Shown: piece after piece, positions 11,707 through 23,299 of the stretch
Layout: each line of letters starts with the position of its first letter
Numbering within the stretch: the stretch's first letter is position 1
Made by a program: the position numbers and the translations under genes
Notes under the pieces: model-generated
The model's database searches: none
The model's input: the letters and a program-made list of their open reading frames with translations, nothing else
What the model was told of the DNA's origin: nothing
DNA from: Calendula officinalis
Taxonomy: Eukaryota; Streptophyta; Magnoliopsida; Asterales; Asteraceae
Direction of reading: 5' to 3'
NCBI GenBank assembly: GCA_963853835.1
Contig: OY970834.1
Location: forward strand, 26,356,365-26,420,364
Length of the DNA: 64,000 nt

Positions 11707-11972
11707 CTCCATCTGTCCCATAAAAAACTTTCTATTTTACTCTAAATTTTTGTCCCACAAAAAACTTCTCATTTCCCATATTTGATGGGCTCCACACAAT
11801 AAAAAAAACTATTAAACTAAAGACCCCACCACTAATATCCACTAACTATCTTTCTCTCTTCAATCAAAGCTTATATTTTAATCAAAAGTATTATCAATAA
11901 CTTCACCACTAACTATCACCTAAAAAACTTGTGTAAAAGTGAAATAGAAAGTTTTTTGTGGGACGAAGAGAG
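11707..11972. mobile_element. Stowaway MITE, diverged
   Basis: Inverted ends CTCCATCTGTCCCATAAAAA / CTCTCTTCGTCCCACAAAAA are flanked by TA. It is the same subfamily as 2193-2455, with more substitutions. Confidence 0.8.
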
Positions 11973-12041
11973 TATGTTTTTGTGACTAAATAATAACAAG
12001 TGCCGCCACTATCAAAATAAGTTAGTTTAACTATTGGCTAA

Positions 12042-12161
12042 ACTTAGCCCTATGTCGTGTTTTTAGCTTTGTTATTTTGTCTTTCCTTGTTTTGTTTATG
12101 ATCTAGATCCTTCTAGTTTTTTAATATATTCAGCTGTTAAAAAAAATAATAAATAAATAAA
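12042..12161 (+). mobile_element. LINE 3-prime end, severely 5-prime truncated
   Basis: A 120-bp insert ends in TTTTTTAATATATTCAGCTGTT followed by an A-rich tail. It is flanked by a perfect 13-bp duplication AACTATTGGCTAA (12029-12041, 12162-12174). The tail design, TTTTTAATATATT then a short GC-containing box then poly-A, matches the larger LINE copy at 44239-45171. Confidence 0.75.
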
Positions 12162-12179
12162 AACTATTGGCTAATCAAT

Positions 12180-13460
12180 AGTCACACAAAAATCAAAAAA
12201 TATGTTTACAAAGAGTTTATGGCCACACAATAAGATAGAATGCATGATTACAACAATAAATTTTCTTCCTGAATAGCCACACTTTTAGACTATGGCTACT
12301 GTTTTTCGGTTAATACAATCACTTAATTTATATGTAGTCATATGTTGCATAAAATGACACGACCTTTGGTCACGCTTTTAATGAAAAAAATTTGAGTGAC
12401 TAAAAGTATATGATCACAGTTTTATTGTGTGACCATTGCTCATTTTTATACCAGGGTGCTTGATATTTCTCGTATGGTACTTCTCGTATATATGGCGGAA
12501 TAAACTTAATATAGTCTATCACGCCAAATGGTGTTTCTGTATATTAATTCTGCTACAACTCGAATGTAACTTATTCATATTTATTTAACAATAAAAAGAA
12601 GGTTATTAGAATAATAAATAAGTCAAAAGGTCATGGTCGCAATATAAACATATTAAAATTGGTAAAATATGCTATATTACTTTTATATGTTATAACCAAT
12701 TGGTTCACATGAATAGCTTATTGGTATAATTATTGCATAAACGTGTCAAGTCAAAAGTTAAACTGATTGACATAGTTTTCCACTTTCACAAAAGCAAATT
12801 TTATATAAAGCTAATAATTTATTTGTATATGTATCCTTGTAGGTATATATAAAAGCAAAAGTTAAACTGATTGACATAGTTTTCCCACATGCAAAGAATT
12901 TCTATGAACAAAAAGAGTCGTAGTGTAGTAGAAGAACAATCACAACTATGATTTGTACAAATCCTTGGAGCATGTGGTTCAAGAACTTTAGCATATAGTG
13001 ATCTGGAAAGGTAATAATGGAAGTAATTTAATCAGCTCAATCACCAACACACGATTAATCGATTTCTAGAATTTGGCAAATAATTAATTATAAATCAAGA
13101 TTAAAAATTATGACCCACATCTAAAATTGCAATAATCGATAAACTCGTAAACTTAATCATTAAATAAAATTCACCGCAGATTAAAATTATTTAATCATTA
13201 ATGTGCTATTTAAAGGTAAATAGACAGGAAAATTACTAAAAATACATGAAGTGTCTAGAATTTACAGATTACTTCACTGTAAGAGTGCTTTCCACTTTAA
13301 GCCATCATCAAGATTCCTGATGTGGGTGCGATCACTAATCACTCCGTAATTTGATGAATGCTTGATGGGTATTTCTGGGAATTCATCAGTTATGAATCTT
13401 GTTTAATCCTTTTTGTGGATCTATGAATCCTGACACTTTATTCTTCATTTGATCAATTTT
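12180..13460. other. Intergenic DNA downstream of the proline-rich gene
   Basis: The first part has GTGACTA/GTCACG-type motifs as at 11140-11700. An imperfect repeat, AAAGTTAAACTGATTGACAT, occurs near 12755 and 12859. The stretch next to 13467 is presumably 3-prime UTR of the minus-strand gene. No other gene is seen. Confidence 0.35.
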
Positions 13461-13467
13461 TATAAAA

Positions 13468-13992
13468 TTACAAGAAAAAGAAGAAAAAGATGAAGTTAAG
13501 TAACACTAGAGTGGTGACTCCGGGAAGGGAGACGGCGGCGGTGGAGGGTGCAGGTGGTGGAGGACTATAATAATAGTACGGGAAGTAAGGCATAATTGGG
13601 TTGGGTGGTTGTGGGGTAGGGTAGTTGTTGTTGTTGCTGTTAGACGGCGGTGATGGTGGTGGGTAAGTGTAGTAAGGACCTTGAGAGGTTGATGGTGGTG
13701 GGTAGTAGTAGCCGGTGCCGCCGCTTCCGCCGGAGGTGGGTGGAGACGGCGGTAGTGGGCAGATGGTTGATGACGGTGGGGAGGGTTTGGGTACGGATGG
13801 TGGTGGTGGTGACGGTGGTGGTGGTGGTGGTGAGTAGGTGGGCTGGTTGCATGGATTATCACAGGCAGCACACATTGTGCATTCAATTTGGTATTTAGAA
13901 CCAACCCATGAGTTTGATTTAGCTTCAAGTGGGAGATGAGATGCAATGAGTATGAAGATCAAAATGTTGACTTTTTGGTTCTTGACCACCAT
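13468..13992 (-). CDS. Secreted proline-rich (HRGP-like) GPI-anchored protein
   Basis: A single-exon gene of 174 aa. The start at 13992 (MVVKNQK) is preferred over an in-frame Met at 14094 because it places a hydrophobic signal peptide (VNILIFILIASHLPLEA) at the N terminus. After the signal comes a short Cys motif, CTMCAACDNPC, as in a family of Arabidopsis proline-rich proteins. The rest is a Ser-Pro-Pro(n) and Tyr-rich domain (SPPPPPPSPPPPSVPKPSPP, YYYYSPPPPAP) likely to be hydroxylated and arabinosylated. The C-terminal tail, VTTLVLLNFIFFFFFL, follows small residues and looks like a GPI-anchor signal. Expected location is the cell wall or outer plasma membrane; the exact role is unknown. 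The proline-coding repeats create large spurious frames in the other five frames. Confidence 0.82.
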   Translation of the reverse strand: MVVKNQKVNILIFILIASHLPLEAKSNSWVGSKYQIECTMCAACDNPCNQPTYSPPPPPPSPPPPSVPKPSPPSSTICPLPPSPPTSGGSGGTGYYYPPPSTSQGPYYTYPPPSPPSNSNNNNYPTPQPPNPIMPYFPYYYYSPPPPAPSTAAVSLPGVTTLVLLNFIFFFFFL

Positions 13993-14139
13993 TTTTAGAC
14001 AACAAAGAGCACTTGTGTTGTGGGAGAGAGAAAGGGGGGGTTGAATGTGCAATGGGTTGTGGAAGTTTTTATCATTGAGGGTAGTAAACAACACCCAAAA
14101 ACGATAATAAATATTTTTTTCTCATTGAATACATGTACA

Positions 14140-14160
14140 TGCCTACACTTAAATATATAT
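14140..14160 (-). promoter_or_regulatory. Possible TATA box of the proline-rich gene
   Basis: On the minus strand AAATATATATTTAAG lies about 150 bp upstream of the preferred ATG, followed by a leader that ends in a CT-rich tract (14020-14040). This is the best TATA-like site in the region, but A+T-rich DNA gives many by chance. Confidence 0.3.
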
Positions 14161-14169
14161 TTAAAAAAT

Positions 14170-16380
14170 AATTCATAGATCTAACTTATGTATTTGAAAA
14201 TAAATTTTACTCAATTTTCTTCGTTTATTTTCCTATGTATAGAATTATTGTCATGTGACTAGTGATTTTTTTTTTTGACCTTATCATTACTTGTATTGAT
14301 TCAATAAATAATAAGATTTATTAGAGGTAATGCAATCTCTCATTTGAAAATCAACCTAACTTACAATATAATGATTACACATTGCTCGTAAAATAAAAAT
14401 AAAGAGGTTAGTAAAGTTACTAATTAAACCATATGCATGTATTAAAATAGAATGAATTAAACAAACTTTTAAATGATTCATAGCTACTCACTTCTGTTAA
14501 AATGATGTTATATATATGTTGTTAGCTAGCGAAGAAGAAATACAAACATTTCATGTTATCTCTCATATCATTATTATTTTTTAAAAGAAAAAAGCTTTTT
14601 CCATATTGAATTATCTACATATCACTAGAATCTCATTCACTTAAACGGTGCAAAAGTTGAACACTAATATTATAATTTTAATTGAAGGCGACCCGCATAA
14701 TGTGATAAACAGTCAACATAAATTAACGGTAATATGAATAACATATTAGTCTAATTTGTTATAGTGATAAGGATGTTCGAAATAATTTTCTAAATGTTAT
14801 GGTTTGATTTCTATTCTCAGGTAAATATTTATCAGATGATCAATTGAAATGTTCGGAAATGACGACGATAACGGTTATATCGCGTACATTACGAGCAAAA
14901 TTTCGAAGTCAATTTTAAATGTCAATATCCTTTGAAAAAAAGAATAATATATTAATCTAAATAGACTAGAGGCCCGATTGTTAGTATAGTGTAGAGCCTA
15001 GATTGTTGTATAGACGTCCACATTATTGCAAACCTAATTTTCACTCATTAGAACTATAAATATGTGATTTGTAGGGGTGAGCATATGCGGGTATTCATCG
15101 GTTTTAATTGGAAACAGAACATTAATTGTTATAATCTCTGAACCTAAATCGCTAATAGTGGTTCCTCAATTTTCGGAATTAAAATAGGTACATGATGCTC
15201 TAAAATCATAAAAGTTATTTTTGAACGATTACATATATTGTTCAAAATAGAAATAACAATTACAAATATCATTTAATGGTTACAAATAGTAAAAAATTGT
15301 TCAATATAGAAAAACAATTATGATAATGTGTACAATTGATATGATTTTCACTTTAGGCTCCAAATATTTTTAAAATATTTAAATTCTTTTACGAATAAAC
15401 ATGTTTAGTATATACATCATATAATCTTTAAATAAAAATTAGACCAGATAACCATCTGTTCTGGTTAGGTATTAAGTGTAATTAGTTATACAAGTAGTTA
15501 GATTGTACTGTAATTACATATGTGTATAACTATTTGGAGGAGCTTTCTAACCTTTGTAACCATTTCTTGGATATCATTATACAAAGCTCTTATTTTCTCT
15601 CTAACCCGGCCCTCTCTTAATTAACAACAGTATAATGCTCAATCTTGTATTGAGCATGGTCTAATTACTCGCAAGTATTGTGTCATAGAGAAAACCATTG
15701 CAATTCTTTTGAAAGTTAATACGACCGGTTTTTTGTGTTAATTATACATAATTAAACAAACTATTACACAATATGTATATGCAAGGATTAGCATTTTATA
15801 TGCGAGTTATAGTCATATACATCTATATAATTTAATGTAAGTTAGACGACGAATTAAGCTAATTAAAAGCTAACAAGATCGACTAGATTTAAATTTATAG
15901 AGTGCAAGTGTATATTTACATTCATATTCATATATATCAAGTAAAGATCGAGTTATTTATTTACATGTAAATGTATTATGAAAAATCTAAACTCTAATTT
16001 ACGATACACAATGTATGAGTTTTGTTTTGCAAGTATGAGTTGTAAGTGGCCGGTAGGAGTCAGCAATTGTTGACTACAAAAGCGTGTGTACATTGCGTTT
16101 ACGTTGGACTTCCTGAATCATGTACACAATAACACGTGGTTATTTAAGTCGGTGGTTCTGATAACGTTTGGACCTGAGCGTCAGGTCTTGCAATAAAAAT
16201 AGAAATAAAAATCAAAAATCACGTTAACAATATGTATTTTACTTCCTTATAATTCTAATTAGTAATACAACATTTATAAAATACTAGAAACGTATTGACA
16301 TAATATAACGGCGGATATCATATAACTATAATTTACGACCATTTCGGTAGTGATAGTAGGTGGTGGTCACAGATGATGAG
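14170..16380. other. Intergenic A+T-rich DNA
   Basis: No gene found. A TAGGGGTGAGCATATGCGGG motif near 15074 resembles hAT ends in plants, but I find no partner end. The stretch includes the upstream region of the proline-rich gene. Confidence 0.35.
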
Positions 16381-16392
16381 TGGTGGTAGTGG

Positions 16393-16763
16393 CACTACTA
16401 GAAAAACACAGATGTTTCGAGGAGGTATTTCTTAGGAAATCCCTCAGAAATGGTTGTAGCTAGGAGAAGTAATATTTTTAAAGTTTTATAGGAATTCCCC
16501 CGGAACTTCCGAGGGTTTTCCTAGGAAGCTTTTTTAAACGTCATTTTTTGATTTTTCTAGGAACTTCCGAAGAGGTTCCAAGGAATCTTTTTTCAAACGA
16601 CATTTTTTGAGTTCCCTAAGAATTCTTTCAAAAATTCCGAGGAGTTTACGAGGAAGTTTATTTATTTGAATTGCATAAGAAATCTCTCAGAATTTTGTAG
16701 GAATTTTCGAGGGAAATTATCTTTAGAAAAATCTGTAGGAACACTGGTCTTTTTCTAGTAGTG
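16393..16763. mobile_element. CACTA (En/Spm) non-autonomous element
   Basis: Ends CACTACTAGAAAAA and, inverted, CACTACTAGAAAAAGA are perfect CACTA terminal repeats, flanked by TGG on both sides (16390-16392, 16764-16766), the expected 3-bp duplication. The 371-bp body is filled with variants of TTCCGAGG / CCTAGGAA, the subterminal repeats that bind CACTA transposase. No coding sequence. Confidence 0.9.
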
Positions 16764-16840
16764 TGGTGGTGATGGGTGGTGGTAGCAATTTTAACTTTTA
16801 AAAATATAGGAGATTAATAAATATAATTATAATTAATTAA

Positions 16841-16945
16841 CATATGGTCTAGTAGCTCAATTAGTTAGGCAAATATGTTAATAATGAAGAGGTTACAAGT
16901 TTAATTCTTGCATTGTGCAAATTTTTTATAAACACAATTTTGTTA
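16841..16945 (+). mobile_element. tRNA-derived SINE-like remnant
   Basis: A tRNA-like head, GGTCTAGTAGCTCAATTAG (box A-like) and GGTTACAAGTTTAATTC (decayed box B), is spaced as in a tRNA gene but does not fold into a full cloverleaf. Probably an old SINE. Confidence 0.45.
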
Positions 16946-17009
16946 CAAAATAGCGAAAGATAATGGGGCCCATCTTTAATATAGTGTAATTATTCTTTTA
17001 TCCTTACTT

Positions 17010-17151
17010 TAGTTAAAAATATTTTATTCAAAGATGTGAGACTTATCCCTGCTAACTATCCAATTTAATTTATTCAAACATTCATTATTATTTTTATCTA
17101 AACAACCATTATATCAACAATTTATCACTAATTTTGAAACTAAAGAAGTAT
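17010..17151. mobile_element. Partial Stowaway-like MITE
   Basis: The sequence from CTAACTATCCAATTTAAT to ATCACTAATTTTGAAAC...GAAGTATA matches the right half of the subfamily at 4578-4887. The left half is not recognisable. Confidence 0.4.
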
Positions 17152-17272
17152 ACAGTCTTGTATTATATACGGAATTCATTTAAGGTAAGAACTTTACTAT
17201 TAATTAATTATTTTCAACTAAATAGATTTTAATAAATTAATTTTTATTATTTTAATAATTTTAGTATCCAAG

Positions 17273-17412
17273 GTTATTTCTTTTTTTTTTATTTCCTTAA
17301 TTTTTTTAACGGCACATAATTTACTCTTTATTTATCTATAATAAGATTTGAACTCGTGACCTATAGGTCATGTGCAACATCTTATAACAGTCTTCAATAC
17401 CACTAGACTATA
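17273..17412 (-). mobile_element. tRNA-derived SINE
   Basis: Read on the minus strand, AGTCTAGTGGTATTGAAGAC (box A-like) is followed by CACGAGTTCAAATCTTAT (box B) at tRNA-like spacing and then an A-rich tail. No cloverleaf acceptor stem is present. Confidence 0.5.
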
Positions 17413-17414
17413 TT

Positions 17415-18317
17415 TTTAAAATTAAAGATATCTTTCTGAGTTAAGGAAACAATTTATTTTTGAATTAAGAATTAACTATAATTCTTCCATTACTTATTGC
17501 ATGTAATTACTTTATTTGCATAAATCATATGATGCATGATAACCATTTTTTTTAACAGCGAAGAGGAATTAGGGAAGGAGATTCGGTAAAATTATCACCC
17601 CGACCCAAGAACCCACCAGGAAATAGAATATATATAAATGATATTGATGGATGCTATTACTAATTTTATATGTGCCAAATGTGGTAGTATAAAAAATATC
17701 GCTTATAAAAGATTGAAAACCGTATGTTCTAATACATGTGATTGGTTGTTGGCAACAATAACTAATTATAAAGCATCTTTCAACTGTGATACATTTCCTA
17801 ACTCGTTAGTAGCGTCACATTAATCTCTTCTTTACTGACGAGTTACTGACAAGATCGTGCCAACAGAAACTCATTATCCCACTTAAACAACTCGAGTGGC
17901 TACCGACGAGCTCAAGTATCACGCCAACCATGTCTTGCTACTGATGAGTTTGACACTGACGAAGTGTTTGGCACCGTACTAAGCCTACATTATATTCCTA
18001 AATAAAACGTTGTAATCATACTTATTATTCATCCAAACAAATTTTCATCGATACTACACGAATGAGGACAAAATATCTCAAAACCCGAGAAAGTCCTAAA
18101 AATCAAAAGCGTCCCGTAAAAAATCACTTTCTTGACTTCATTTTCCAAACTTGGTTCAATTTATACTTTGAAGACTTTTATTTAGCATGACAGATAAATG
18201 TTTTTTCCTCACTCCAAATAAAGTTAACTCCGTTTTTTCTAATCTTGGTTAAAACTTAAAATATAGTTTATTTTTCAAAATTGATACTTTAAAATATGAG
18301 GTTTTCCTAATGTTTTA
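17415..18317. other. Intergenic DNA
   Basis: No gene recognised. A GC-rich patch at 17850-17990 repeats ACGAG/GACGA motifs (for example CTACCGACGAGCTCAAG) and may be a relic transposon; I find no termini. Confidence 0.3.
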
Positions 18318-18514
18318 TGGGAAATGCTGCCAAGTGCCCTTAGGGCAATGTTTAAGAAAAAAAAGAAGCTTAAATTTGATGTACATTAATCATAAAAAAA
18401 ACTACCCCTTGCATTTCACTAACCACCCATGAGTGGTTATACTTTAATATTTGTACATTAACCACTTAACTATCTCTTATCTATTGCCCTTAGGGCAATG
18501 GTTAGCAAATCCCA
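18318..18514. mobile_element. Short MITE-like inverted-repeat element
   Basis: Ends TGGGAAATGCTGCCAAGTGC... and, inverted, TGGGATTTGCTAACCATTGC... run into the shared palindrome TGCCCT(T/A)AGGGCA at both sides. This looks like a MULE-type or unclassified MITE; no exact target duplication is seen. Confidence 0.5.
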
Positions 18515-19124
18515 TATTTTATATAGTTGATTCATATATAATCAAGAAAGTTCAGTGAAATTGGTGAAATTACACCCATAAAGCTTCCGGCGATATATTA
18601 TTCTTTGGATCAAAACTGATAGTTTAACTCAGTGGATAGTTTGTAGTTAACCTCACTAGCTTGCCGCAATTACTTATTAACCATTATGTTAAGCAATCGA
18701 TCAACCATATGTTATATTATAAAGAGATCAATCTTTAGACAACAAAACAAGATACAATTTTTGATGTTTTTGTTGTCATTGTTTATTTGAAATGACACTA
18801 TAAATAATTGACAAAAGTAACCGTAATAGAATGAGGATAGAAAGGGGAAAAAAGAGGTTAATGACCGACCACTTAAAGACAACTTTCCAGCTGTTTTGGT
18901 GAAATATTCCAACAGATGTCTTGTTATTTTACAAATATGGTCCTTACACTTTTCAAACAGTTTCACTCTAGTCCCTGAGTTTACACTCTAATGACTCGCC
19001 CCCAACAATCTAATACCATAATTTAGACAATCAAAATCTCAAGTCCATATTGAAGATGTAAAGATAATCTTGCTGACGTCAGAAAATTTGGTCGCTAAAA
19101 AATATATATACCAAAATGTTAATA

Positions 19125-19332
19125 CATTTATATATTCTGTTCGTCCCAAATTTATTATCTACATTTCCTTTTTAATATGTCTTAAAATAATTGTCAACTT
19201 GAAAATTTTACCAAATAAAAAACACTTCGTAAAAATGAAATCTCATTAGTTTCAAAGTATAATAAAGGCATTTTTCTTAAATTATGTGATTATTGTTTGT
19301 GGACAATAATTTAAGGACATAGAAAAAGTACT
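19125..19332. mobile_element. Degenerate Stowaway-like MITE
   Basis: A TTCGTCCCAAATTTATTATC left part and GGACAATAATTTAAGGACAT right part are arranged as in the element at 1688-1884, with weaker ends. Confidence 0.4.
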
Positions 19333-19510
19333 AAATAACTCGTTAACTAGTCAATTAGTCAAGAAAATATATTCACCTTCTCATTTATTCTCATCATTTA
19401 GACCCATGCCAACGAAAGGGTCTCAAACTCGACCCTACCTCATCTCTCACCGACGCGTCACTAGCCACCTCGTACTCAAGCTCGTCTGTGTAGCGGCAAG
19501 TTTAAGAACT

Positions 19511-19640
19511 CTTTTTTTTTTTTTCTTGAACAACAAATCCCAATATACTCCTAATTACCACTTATGTTCACGTCAGGACTCGAATCCCTGACCACAAGGT
19601 CAAGAGGCAAACACCATACCGCTAGGCCAAAGGCCCTTTG
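19511..19640 (-). mobile_element. tRNA-derived SINE with poly-A tail
   Basis: On the minus strand the head TTTGGCCTAGCGGTATGG contains a box A (TGGCCTAGCGG), and GGGATTCGAGTCC is a near-perfect box B about 40 nt later. The element ends in a run of 13 A (plus-strand T run 19512-19524). It is the best-preserved SINE in the window. The flanking TAA(G)AACTC similarity could be a target duplication but is imperfect. Confidence 0.75.
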
Positions 19641-19672
19641 GTAAACTCATCTTTCAGGTGGGGGAGAGCTGT

Positions 19673-19692
19673 GGGGGGGGGGGGGGGGGGGG
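19673..19692. repeat. Poly-G tract
   Basis: About 20 consecutive G interrupt A+T-rich DNA. Its exact length is unreliable in sequencing; such a tract can form G-quadruplexes. Confidence 0.7.
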
Positions 19693-19699
19693 TTGAATT

Positions 19700-20573
19700 T
19701 TATAATATTTTTTTTAATTAGGGATAAGTTAGTGATTAGATGTTATTGGCATGAACTTGTTAGTTTCTTTTCAGTAAGAAAGGGGGTGATGCAGCAACAA
19801 TGACGTATCAAAACTCATCACTGTTTGGAAGATAGCCTTGTATTCCATTCGTTTTGCCAATGGAATCTACCGGATTATGACAACAATGAAGCCATAAATG
19901 GTTTTATGGGTCCAAATTACAGTGAATGGGCTTGGTACACTTTTGTCTTAACAATGTACTTGAGTTAATATAACCCAACTAGGATTTAGATCATTTTTAT
20001 ATGTTTAATTAAGGGGGGAATCCTCAACAACAACAAAAAAATTAATTTCAACCCTTAAAACTTATATTTTGTGTTGATAAAGAAAGAATCTTGTATTATG
20101 TGATTATTGATCTTACATCTAAATGCACCCGTGTTTGATGTTGCACATAACCTAAAGTTATAGGTTAAAATCTTGGCATGAACAATATTTTGATAGATTT
20201 AAAAGCAGTTAAAAACAAGGTAAGAGTTTAAACACTCAAACTTATGATCATTCTGTATGTGTAAGTACCCAAACAAGACAAGTCCTGCTTGAACTTGAAA
20301 CTTCAAACCATGAATCTGGGCTCACTCTCAAAACAAACCCACAAAACAATAAAACAAACAAAAAAGCCCAAATGTCAAAACCCAAATATATACATCACCA
20401 CAAATCTACGCAAAACCGACAAAAAATTGAATTTTTGGATGTTTTTACCAACAATTTGTTGCCTATAAAAACAGTCAAAAATTCTAGCAATATCCCTTTA
20501 AAAAACACCGTTAAAACAAATAAAGATTAATAGCTACTTAAATCTAAAACACTGCAAAAAGAGTATTCGATCC
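19700..20573. other. 3-prime flank of the response-regulator gene
   Basis: No coding sequence. The part next to 20574 is expected to be the 3-prime UTR of the minus-strand gene. Confidence 0.4.
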
Positions 20574-23268
20574 CTAACTGTCAAATACAAACTCGTTTTC
20601 CAGCGATCCAAAGCTTCCTTGTGGCTGCATCACAACATTCAAAAACAGTTAAATGTCATTGAAAATCATTGTACATATATTGTTGCACAAAGTACAACCG
20701 TAACTTTAGAAAACATGTATGTACGTATCTACCTTTAAGATTGCAGTTAAGAGATCATCTTGATTGTTACCCATCCCGTTAATGTGGCCCACATTTTCGT
20801 CACTGGGCAAAAATGAGCCCGCGGGCCCCATATTCTTGAAAGAAGAATAAGGCCCGTCATTAAAGTTTGTATCTTGAAAGCCCGGATTGTTTAACATATT
20901 GTAACTTGGAACAATCCCGCCATGTGGCAACATTCCATTCGCAAACACAGGCTGCCTTGACTGAATTTGACTTTGACTTTGAATTTGACTTTGACCACCC
21001 ATTGGCATTAAAACAGGTTGACGAGATTGATGCAAGTCAACGAACCGTTTTGATTCCATATTTGTTGGAATTCCATGAAGTAAATGTGGAGATTTTGTAT
21101 TTTGGAAATTAAGCAAGTTTCTTTGGTTAATAAGAGTCATAGGATTAGGAAACTGGGGTTTTGATTGATTGAGAATCCCAGCTTGGAGTGATGAGAAGCT
21201 TTGACCGGGTAGTTGACCACCCATAGCCATGGGTTGATGCCCGCTTATTGAGGAGATTGAACCGTAGCCCGAATCAGGGCTGCCCATAAACGGGTTGTTG
21301 ATTGAGCCCATATGCTGTGACTCACTGAGTTTTCTAAGATAAAGACGATATTTCTGCACCAAATACTTACACTTATGAACCCTTACTAAACAATACGTAT
21401 TATAATAAAAAAATTAAAAAAATACAAATAAATATGAATAAAAATTATAATTTAAGATTACCTGAAGATGGCTGGCCACATTTTCTCTGCTCAGACCCGG
21501 AATGTTCATCAGCTCCAATATTTTCTTCGGGACCGCTTCTGCATTGCTTTTATATTAGTTAATAATTATAAAATAATTTATATAAAACTAGTTTGGTTTT
21601 CCACATAATATCCAAACTGAACTGAAAATTTTGGATATAAAAAAAGATATAAAAAAAATAATACTTACTTTCGATCCCGAGCTGATTAACAGCTGCAACA
21701 AACTGTTGATGCAATTCAACAGACCAAACAACACGAGGCTTTTTGGAAGAAGATGAGCCGTCTCGTTCTTCATCTTCATCATCATCATCATCTTTCCTCC
21801 TTTTTACATTTTTCCAATTATTCGCTTCGTTTGCTGAGGAAGAATTGTCAACATCTTCCGGAAGTTTCTGATGTTGGTCAACAACATCATCCCCACTTGT
21901 TGCTGTTGTTAATGGCTCAAAATCTTTTTTTCGTTTTCTAACAATGTGTTGCCAAATGTTACGTAATGCTTCGATACGAACGGGTTTTATTAAATAATCA
22001 CATGCACCGTGTGTAATGCCTTTCATAACTACACTGTTTCCATCATCTGCTGACATCACTGTAAAATTGGAAATATTATTTATTAATAAAAATATAAATT
22101 TTATTAATCGTAAAAAGTGAAGACATCTTACGAGCTAATAATCAAGATAACAAAGACACAAAACTATAAATCATGGTGTTGACTATATCATAGATTGAAA
22201 GTCAACAACATGAAAGTCAACTATATTGAAATTAAACCGTAAAAACATTAACACTAAGAAATTTAAATGAAACAGTGGTTCAGTTACTGAAAATTTGAGC
22301 TTTTAAATGAGCAGAAACATGACAATTGATTAAGAAAAAATGCAAGAATTTAAGTCAACAAACACGAAGAAAGTCAAATGAATAGTGGTTGACTAATTTA
22401 ATTTTCACAAATTGAATCCATAAAAACATGAACTAAAATTAGATCATAGAAGAATTTTTATAAATCAGAAACATGATTTTTGATTAAGAATCCATGCAAG
22501 AAATCAAGTCAATAAACACAAGAAATTCGAATGAAACAGTGACTGGGTCATGCAAAATTCAAAGATTATTTAACAATTAGACGAATAAAAAGATGAATTA
22601 AAACTTGATAAATTGGAAATAATTAGTGGACTTACTGATAACAGGGAGATCCATCTCAAGCCCAATATGTTCAAGAAATTTGAGTCCATCCATATCTGGC
22701 ATATGAACATCACTTAAAACTATATCATAACCGTTTTTGTTTTCCCTCAATAATTTTAAACCAATTTCAGCTCTACTGCATACAGTTGCTGCAAAAAAAA
22801 TGTGAAATCGGATGATAAAACAAGTTAAATCGCATCAAGTGAATAAAATTTTATTAAATAATATATAAATCAAAGATTAAAATTATTAAAAAGAATAAAT
22901 GTCAGATTGGGTGATAAGACAAGGTAACAACAAAACCCTAGCAGTCTAGATCAATTTTGACAACATTTTATTTAAATCCAATTACATAAAAACGTGTGTG
23001 TGTATTCGATTTGATTATGAACCCTAATCAATTGTGTTTGTTTTAGTTGAAACAAGAAATTAAAAGTGTAAAATATGGATTATTTACACACACCAAGTGT
23101 GTGTGTGTGTGTACCTTCATATTTGCATATTTTTAGCATCTTCTCTATGATCATTAAACAAGTTGGATCATCGTCAACAACAAGCACCCGGAGACCTGCC
23201 GGAAACTTGTCCGGAACAACGCCGGAGCCGGTGGACTTCCACGAAGCAGAACTTGAACCAGGCATCAT
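20574..23268 (-). CDS. Type-B response regulator (ARR1/2/10/12 type)
   Basis: A nuclear transcription factor that executes cytokinin signalling after phosphotransfer from histidine phosphotransfer proteins. Six exons on the minus strand: 23268-23115, 22788-22636, 22058-21669, 21538-21462, 21353-20733 and 20624-20574, all GT-AG, giving 481 aa. The receiver domain (about residues 27-145) shows VLVVDDDP, the phospho-acceptor Asp in VLSDVHMPDMDG, MMSADD and the Lys of YLIKPVR. An acidic Asp/Glu linker and KKPR nuclear signal follow. The GARP Myb-like domain (about 209-270) has VVWSVELHQQFVAAVNQLG and SHLQ/KYRLYLRKLS split by an intron. The C-terminal half is Gln/Met/Pro/Asn-rich, as in activation domains, and ends NEFVFDS. 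It is shorter than Arabidopsis ARR1 (about 690 aa), mainly in the C-terminal region. All key residues are intact. Confidence 0.93.
23093..23114. repeat. GT/CA microsatellite at the intron 1 donor
   Basis: A short GT-rich tract begins directly after the exon 1 end of the response-regulator gene, so the 5-prime splice site (minus strand AAG/GTACACACAC) is part of a microsatellite. Confidence 0.7.
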
Positions 23269-23299
23269 AAATCTTCGAATTGCAAGATTCTAAAAAACC

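Noticed and set aside
13506..13946. Long open frames overlapping the proline-rich gene in other frames (His/Thr/Pro-rich or Val/Arg-rich)
   Set aside because: They are shadows of the CCA/CCG/CAC repeats; only the frame with signal peptide, Cys motif and GPI tail makes a sensible protein.
23075..23293. Plus-strand frame across exon 1 of the response regulator
   Set aside because: It is antisense to the receiver-domain exon and has no homology that I recognise.
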